Origin: Chromohalobacter israelensis
GTDB lineage: Bacteria; Pseudomonadota; Gammaproteobacteria; Pseudomonadales; Halomonadaceae
NCBI GenBank assembly: GCA_000761475.1
Contig: JQNW01000004.1
Location: 248,001-312,000 of the forward strand
Direction of reading: 5' to 3'
DNA: 64,000 nucleotides
A program made the position numbers and the translations under genes. Positions 61,575 to 64,000 of this stretch are shown in pieces. The notes beneath the pieces were generated by a model. The model was not told the DNA's origin and did no database searches. It worked only from the letters and a program-made list of their open reading frames with translations. Numbering within the stretch: position 1 is the first letter of the stretch; every line of letters starts with the position of its first letter.

Positions 61575-63503
61575 ATGTCACACCAATCGAATTTGATCGC
61601 TGACGATATTCAGAGCTACCTGCACGAACATGAGCAGAAAGACTTGCTGCGCTTCATTACCTGCGGGAGCGTCGACGACGGTAAGTCGACCCTGATCGGG
61701 CGGTTGCTGCATGACTCCAAGATGATCTACGAGGATCAGCTCGCGGCGATCACACAGGCGTCGAAGACCAGCGGGACGACCGGTGATGAGGTGGATCTGG
61801 CGCTGCTGGTCGATGGCTTGCAGTCCGAGCGGGAGCAGGGCATTACCATCGATGTCGCGTACCGGTACTTCTCTACCGACAAGCGCAAGTTCATCATCGC
61901 CGACACGCCGGGCCATGAGCAGTACACCCGCAACATGGCCACCGGCGCTTCCACGGCTAGCCTCGCGGTGATCCTCATCGACGCCCGATATGGCGTGCAG
62001 ACTCAGACCCGGCGGCACAGCTTTATCGCCGACCTGCTGGGCATCCAGCACCTGGTGGTGGCGATCAACAAGATGGACCTGGTCGATTACGACGAGGCGC
62101 GTTTTGATGAGATCGTCGCCGAATACCAGGACATCGCCGACAAGCTCAATGCGCCGGACATTCACTTCGTGCCGATGTCGGCGCTGAAGGGCGACAACGT
62201 GGTCAACAAAAGCTCGGCCATGCCTTGGTACCAGGTTGATGGAAAAACGGGCCCAGCGATGCTCGAGCTTCTCGAGACGATCGAGGTCACGCACGACCAG
62301 AACCTGACGGATCTGCGCTTGCCGGTGCAGTACGTCAACCGCCCGCACCTCGACTTCCGCGGCTACTGTGGCACGCTCGAGGCCGGCATTTTGCGTCCCG
62401 GCCAAGCCGTGCGGGCCTTGCCCTCCGGCAAGACCTCCAGCATCGAGCGCATCGTCACCTTCGACGGCGATCTCGAGGAGGCGTATCCGGGGCAGGCGAT
62501 CACCGTCACGCTTGAAGACGAGATCGACATCTCGCGGGGCGACTGGATCGTCGCCGAGGACGCCCAGGTGCCGCTGGCCACCCGCTTCGAGGCGGACATC
62601 ATCTGGATGCATGAAAAGGCCCTGGAGCCTGGCAAACTGCACGACCTCAAGCTCGCTACCCGTGACCTGGCCGGCAAGGTCGCAGCGATCGACTACCAGA
62701 TCGACGTCAACACCCTCGAACAGCGCCACGCCGGCCACCTCGATCTCAACGCCATCGCGCGTTGCCAGGTGGAGCTGACCGCGCCGGTCCCCGTGGATGA
62801 CTATCGCACCAGCCCGGGCACCGGCAACTTCATCATCATCGACCGCCTAAGCAACATCACCGTGGGCGCTGGAATGATCCATCAGCCGCTAGCAAGCGAG
62901 ACACCCTACGAATACCGCACGCATGACAGCAAGGCTGAGGTGGTGTGGAACCGCTCCAGCGTGACGCCCGCGATGCGCGCACACATCAAGGGGCATGCCG
63001 GAAAGTGCATCTGGTTCACCGGGCTTTCCGGCTCGGGGAAATCCACCCTGGCCAACGCGCTGGAAGTCGAGCTCAACCGGCGTGGCTACCACACCATGCT
63101 GCTGGACGGCGACAACATTCGCCACGGCCTGTGCAAAGACCTCGCCATGAGCGAAGCCGACCGCACCGAGAACATCCGCCGGGTGGGGGAGATCGCCAAG
63201 CTGTTCGCCGATGCCGGCATCATCGTGATTACCGCCTTCATCTCGCCGTTCCGCTCCGATCGTGATACCGCCCGTGAGCTGTTCGACGATGGCGACTTCC
63301 TCGAGGTGCATGTCGATACGCCGCTGGACGTGTGCGAACAGCGCGATCCCAAAGGCCTCTACCACAAGGCCCGCGAAGGGCGAATCAAAGACTTCACGGG
63401 GATCAACAGCCCCTACGAAGTGCCGAAAACGCCCGAAGTGACGGTCAACACCGAGACCATGAGCCAGCAGGACATTCTGGCTCGCCTGCTCAAGGCGCTG
63501 TGA
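61575..63503 (+). CDS. cysNC: bifunctional sulfate adenylyltransferase subunit 1 / adenylylsulfate kinase
   Basis: 642 residues. CysN part: G1 GSVDDGKST (31-39), switch [18 protein letters not shown] and MSALKGDN, then two beta-barrels to about 440. CysC part from about 470: Walker A GLSGSGKS (483-490), [29 protein letters not shown] and [33 protein letters not shown]. So one chain drives APS formation with CysD and makes PAPS. The ATG at 61575 follows GAAGGGG; the frame extends upstream only through repeat copy C. Confidence 0.97.
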   Translation: MSHQSNLIADDIQSYLHEHEQKDLLRFITCGSVDDGKSTLIGRLLHDSKMIYEDQLAAITQASKTSGTTGDEVDLALLVDGLQSEREQGITIDVAYRYFSTDKRKFIIADTPGHEQYTRNMATGASTASLAVILIDARYGVQTQTRRHSFIADLLGIQHLVVAINKMDLVDYDEARFDEIVAEYQDIADKLNAPDIHFVPMSALKGDNVVNKSSAMPWYQVDGKTGPAMLELLETIEVTHDQNLTDLRLPVQYVNRPHLDFRGYCGTLEAGILRPGQAVRALPSGKTSSIERIVTFDGDLEEAYPGQAITVTLEDEIDISRGDWIVAEDAQVPLATRFEADIIWMHEKALEPGKLHDLKLATRDLAGKVAAIDYQIDVNTLEQRHAGHLDLNAIARCQVELTAPVPVDDYRTSPGTGNFIIIDRLSNITVGAGMIHQPLASETPYEYRTHDSKAEVVWNRSSVTPAMRAHIKGHAGKCIWFTGLSGSGKSTLANALEVELNRRGYHTMLLDGDNIRHGLCKDLAMSEADRTENIRRVGEIAKLFADAGIIVITAFISPFRSDRDTARELFDDGDFLEVHVDTPLDVCEQRDPKGLYHKAREGRIKDFTGINSPYEVPKTPEVTVNTETMSQQDILARLLKAL

Positions 63504-63622
63504 AGGCGCGCTCGGTTGATAGGCATTCGCCAACCCCTCAATATATTGGCCCCATGACGGGGCCAGAGAGCTCGTAGTCCACGAGCGGGCGCCAGTCGCG
63601 CGCCGACAGCAAGGAATCAATC

Positions 63623-64000
63623 ATGGAATATCGACAACGAAACCGCATATCGCGCTCGGGAATGACGGTGTCTACCGGAGGGCGGCGCTGTGCCACTGCA
63701 CTGCTGGTAACGCTGGCCATCACCCTGTCGGGCTGTGCCTTCCAGCAGAGTCAGAATACCTCCGGCTCGGTCATCGCCGGGGAGCAGGGCACGCCGCTGG
63801 GGGAAAATCTCAACGGCTTTCTCAGCCAGTCCGCTCCCGGTGCAACCGTGGTGCTGGAAAAAAGCCCCTGGGGCAATAGCGCTGAAGTCATGGCCGACGC
63901 GAGCTATTTCGCGGCCAGTGGGCGTGAATGCCGCCACCTGCAAATAATGAACCAGCAGAGCAGTGACACGCGCTTCGCTGTGGCCTGCAAGACGACCGAT
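63623..64000 (+). CDS. putative outer-membrane lipoprotein, 5' part (DVU3141-like)
   Basis: 126 residues before the window ends. Long basic head, hydrophobic stretch and lipobox LSGC near residue 38, so lipidated after cleavage. The mature part GENLNGFLSQSAPGATVVLEKSPWGNSAEVMADASYFAASGRECRHL resembles small lipoproteins of the DVU3141 group found near polysaccharide genes; this is recollection, not a search. AAGGAATC precedes the ATG. The 3' end is outside. Confidence 0.7.
   Translation, partial: MEYRQRNRISRSGMTVSTGGRRCATALLVTLAITLSGCAFQQSQNTSGSVIAGEQGTPLGENLNGFLSQSAPGATVVLEKSPWGNSAEVMADASYFAASGRECRHLQIMNQQSSDTRFAVACKTTD

Overview
The window is GC-rich (roughly 63-65% by eye, my estimate) gammaproteobacterial chromosome. 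Gene content points to a halophile of the Halomonadaceae (Halomonas/Chromohalobacter type): a two-subunit arginine succinyltransferase pathway, an Aot-type arginine transporter, a betaine-type binding protein beside gamma-butyrobetaine dioxygenase, and a SulP transporter paired with a tandem universal stress protein. The genus is inference; there is no rRNA or tRNA gene here to settle it.

Layout. 0-7.9 kb is housekeeping: an AI-2E-type permease end, bcp, then dapA-bamC-MBL hydrolase-purC, trmO, an acetyltransferase, a methyltransferase and an SDR. 8.0-14.2 kb is the arginine succinyltransferase operon astC-astA(alpha)-astA(beta)-astD-astB, which lacks its last gene astE. 14.3-23.2 kb holds an acetyltransferase, an MFS exporter, mdaB with a LysR regulator, an ABM monooxygenase, an unannotated-looking 34-residue membrane protein, an Ada-AlkA fusion with ogt, and an AbrB-family permease. 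23.2-24.0 kb is a solo basic-amino-acid binding protein.

24.3-28.7 kb is the most unusual part: an AT-richer run of five small genes plus one IS30-broken gene, all on the minus strand and separated by attC-like imperfect palindromes with GTTRRRY/RYYYAAC-type core sites. No integrase is visible, so this is a CALIN (cluster of attC sites lacking an integron integrase). Cassette products include an Ltp-repeat exported protein (the Ltp family is known for phage superinfection exclusion), a DJ-1/PfpI protein, an ABM-like protein, two unknowns and a HEPN-like protein. An intact IS30-family element sits in the HEPN-like cassette; removing it with one copy of the GCT duplication restores a 142-residue frame.

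29.1-30.4 kb carries two divergent bactofilins. 30.5-36.0 kb is an arginine uptake cluster (aotP-aotQ-aotM-aotJ-aotO) with the missing astE just upstream, so uptake and the last catabolic step sit together 20 kb from the rest of the pathway. 36.3-48.8 kb contains an SMP-30 protein, a Cache chemoreceptor, a hemerythrin, a tartrate dehydrogenase-type enzyme in operon with a haloacetate-dehalogenase-like hydrolase, a GT4 glycosyltransferase, a TVP38 protein, and a gamma-butyrobetaine dioxygenase/betaine-binding protein operon with a divergent LysR gene. 48.8-55.0 kb has the nfeD-slipin pair, an HAD phosphatase, SulP, a tandem Usp and RidA.

55.0-56.9 kb: an internally deleted, frameshifted IS256-family element splits a small membrane-protein gene, flanked by a 9-bp duplication; the host gene can be reconstructed. 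57.3-63.5 kb is a sulfur-assimilation locus (SLC13/TrkA-C permease, cysD, cysNC) interrupted by a HepT-MntA toxin-antitoxin pair and a four-helix-bundle (S23/IVP family) gene, with three copies of a GCTTCCAGC-rich repeat between them. The window ends inside a lipoprotein gene.
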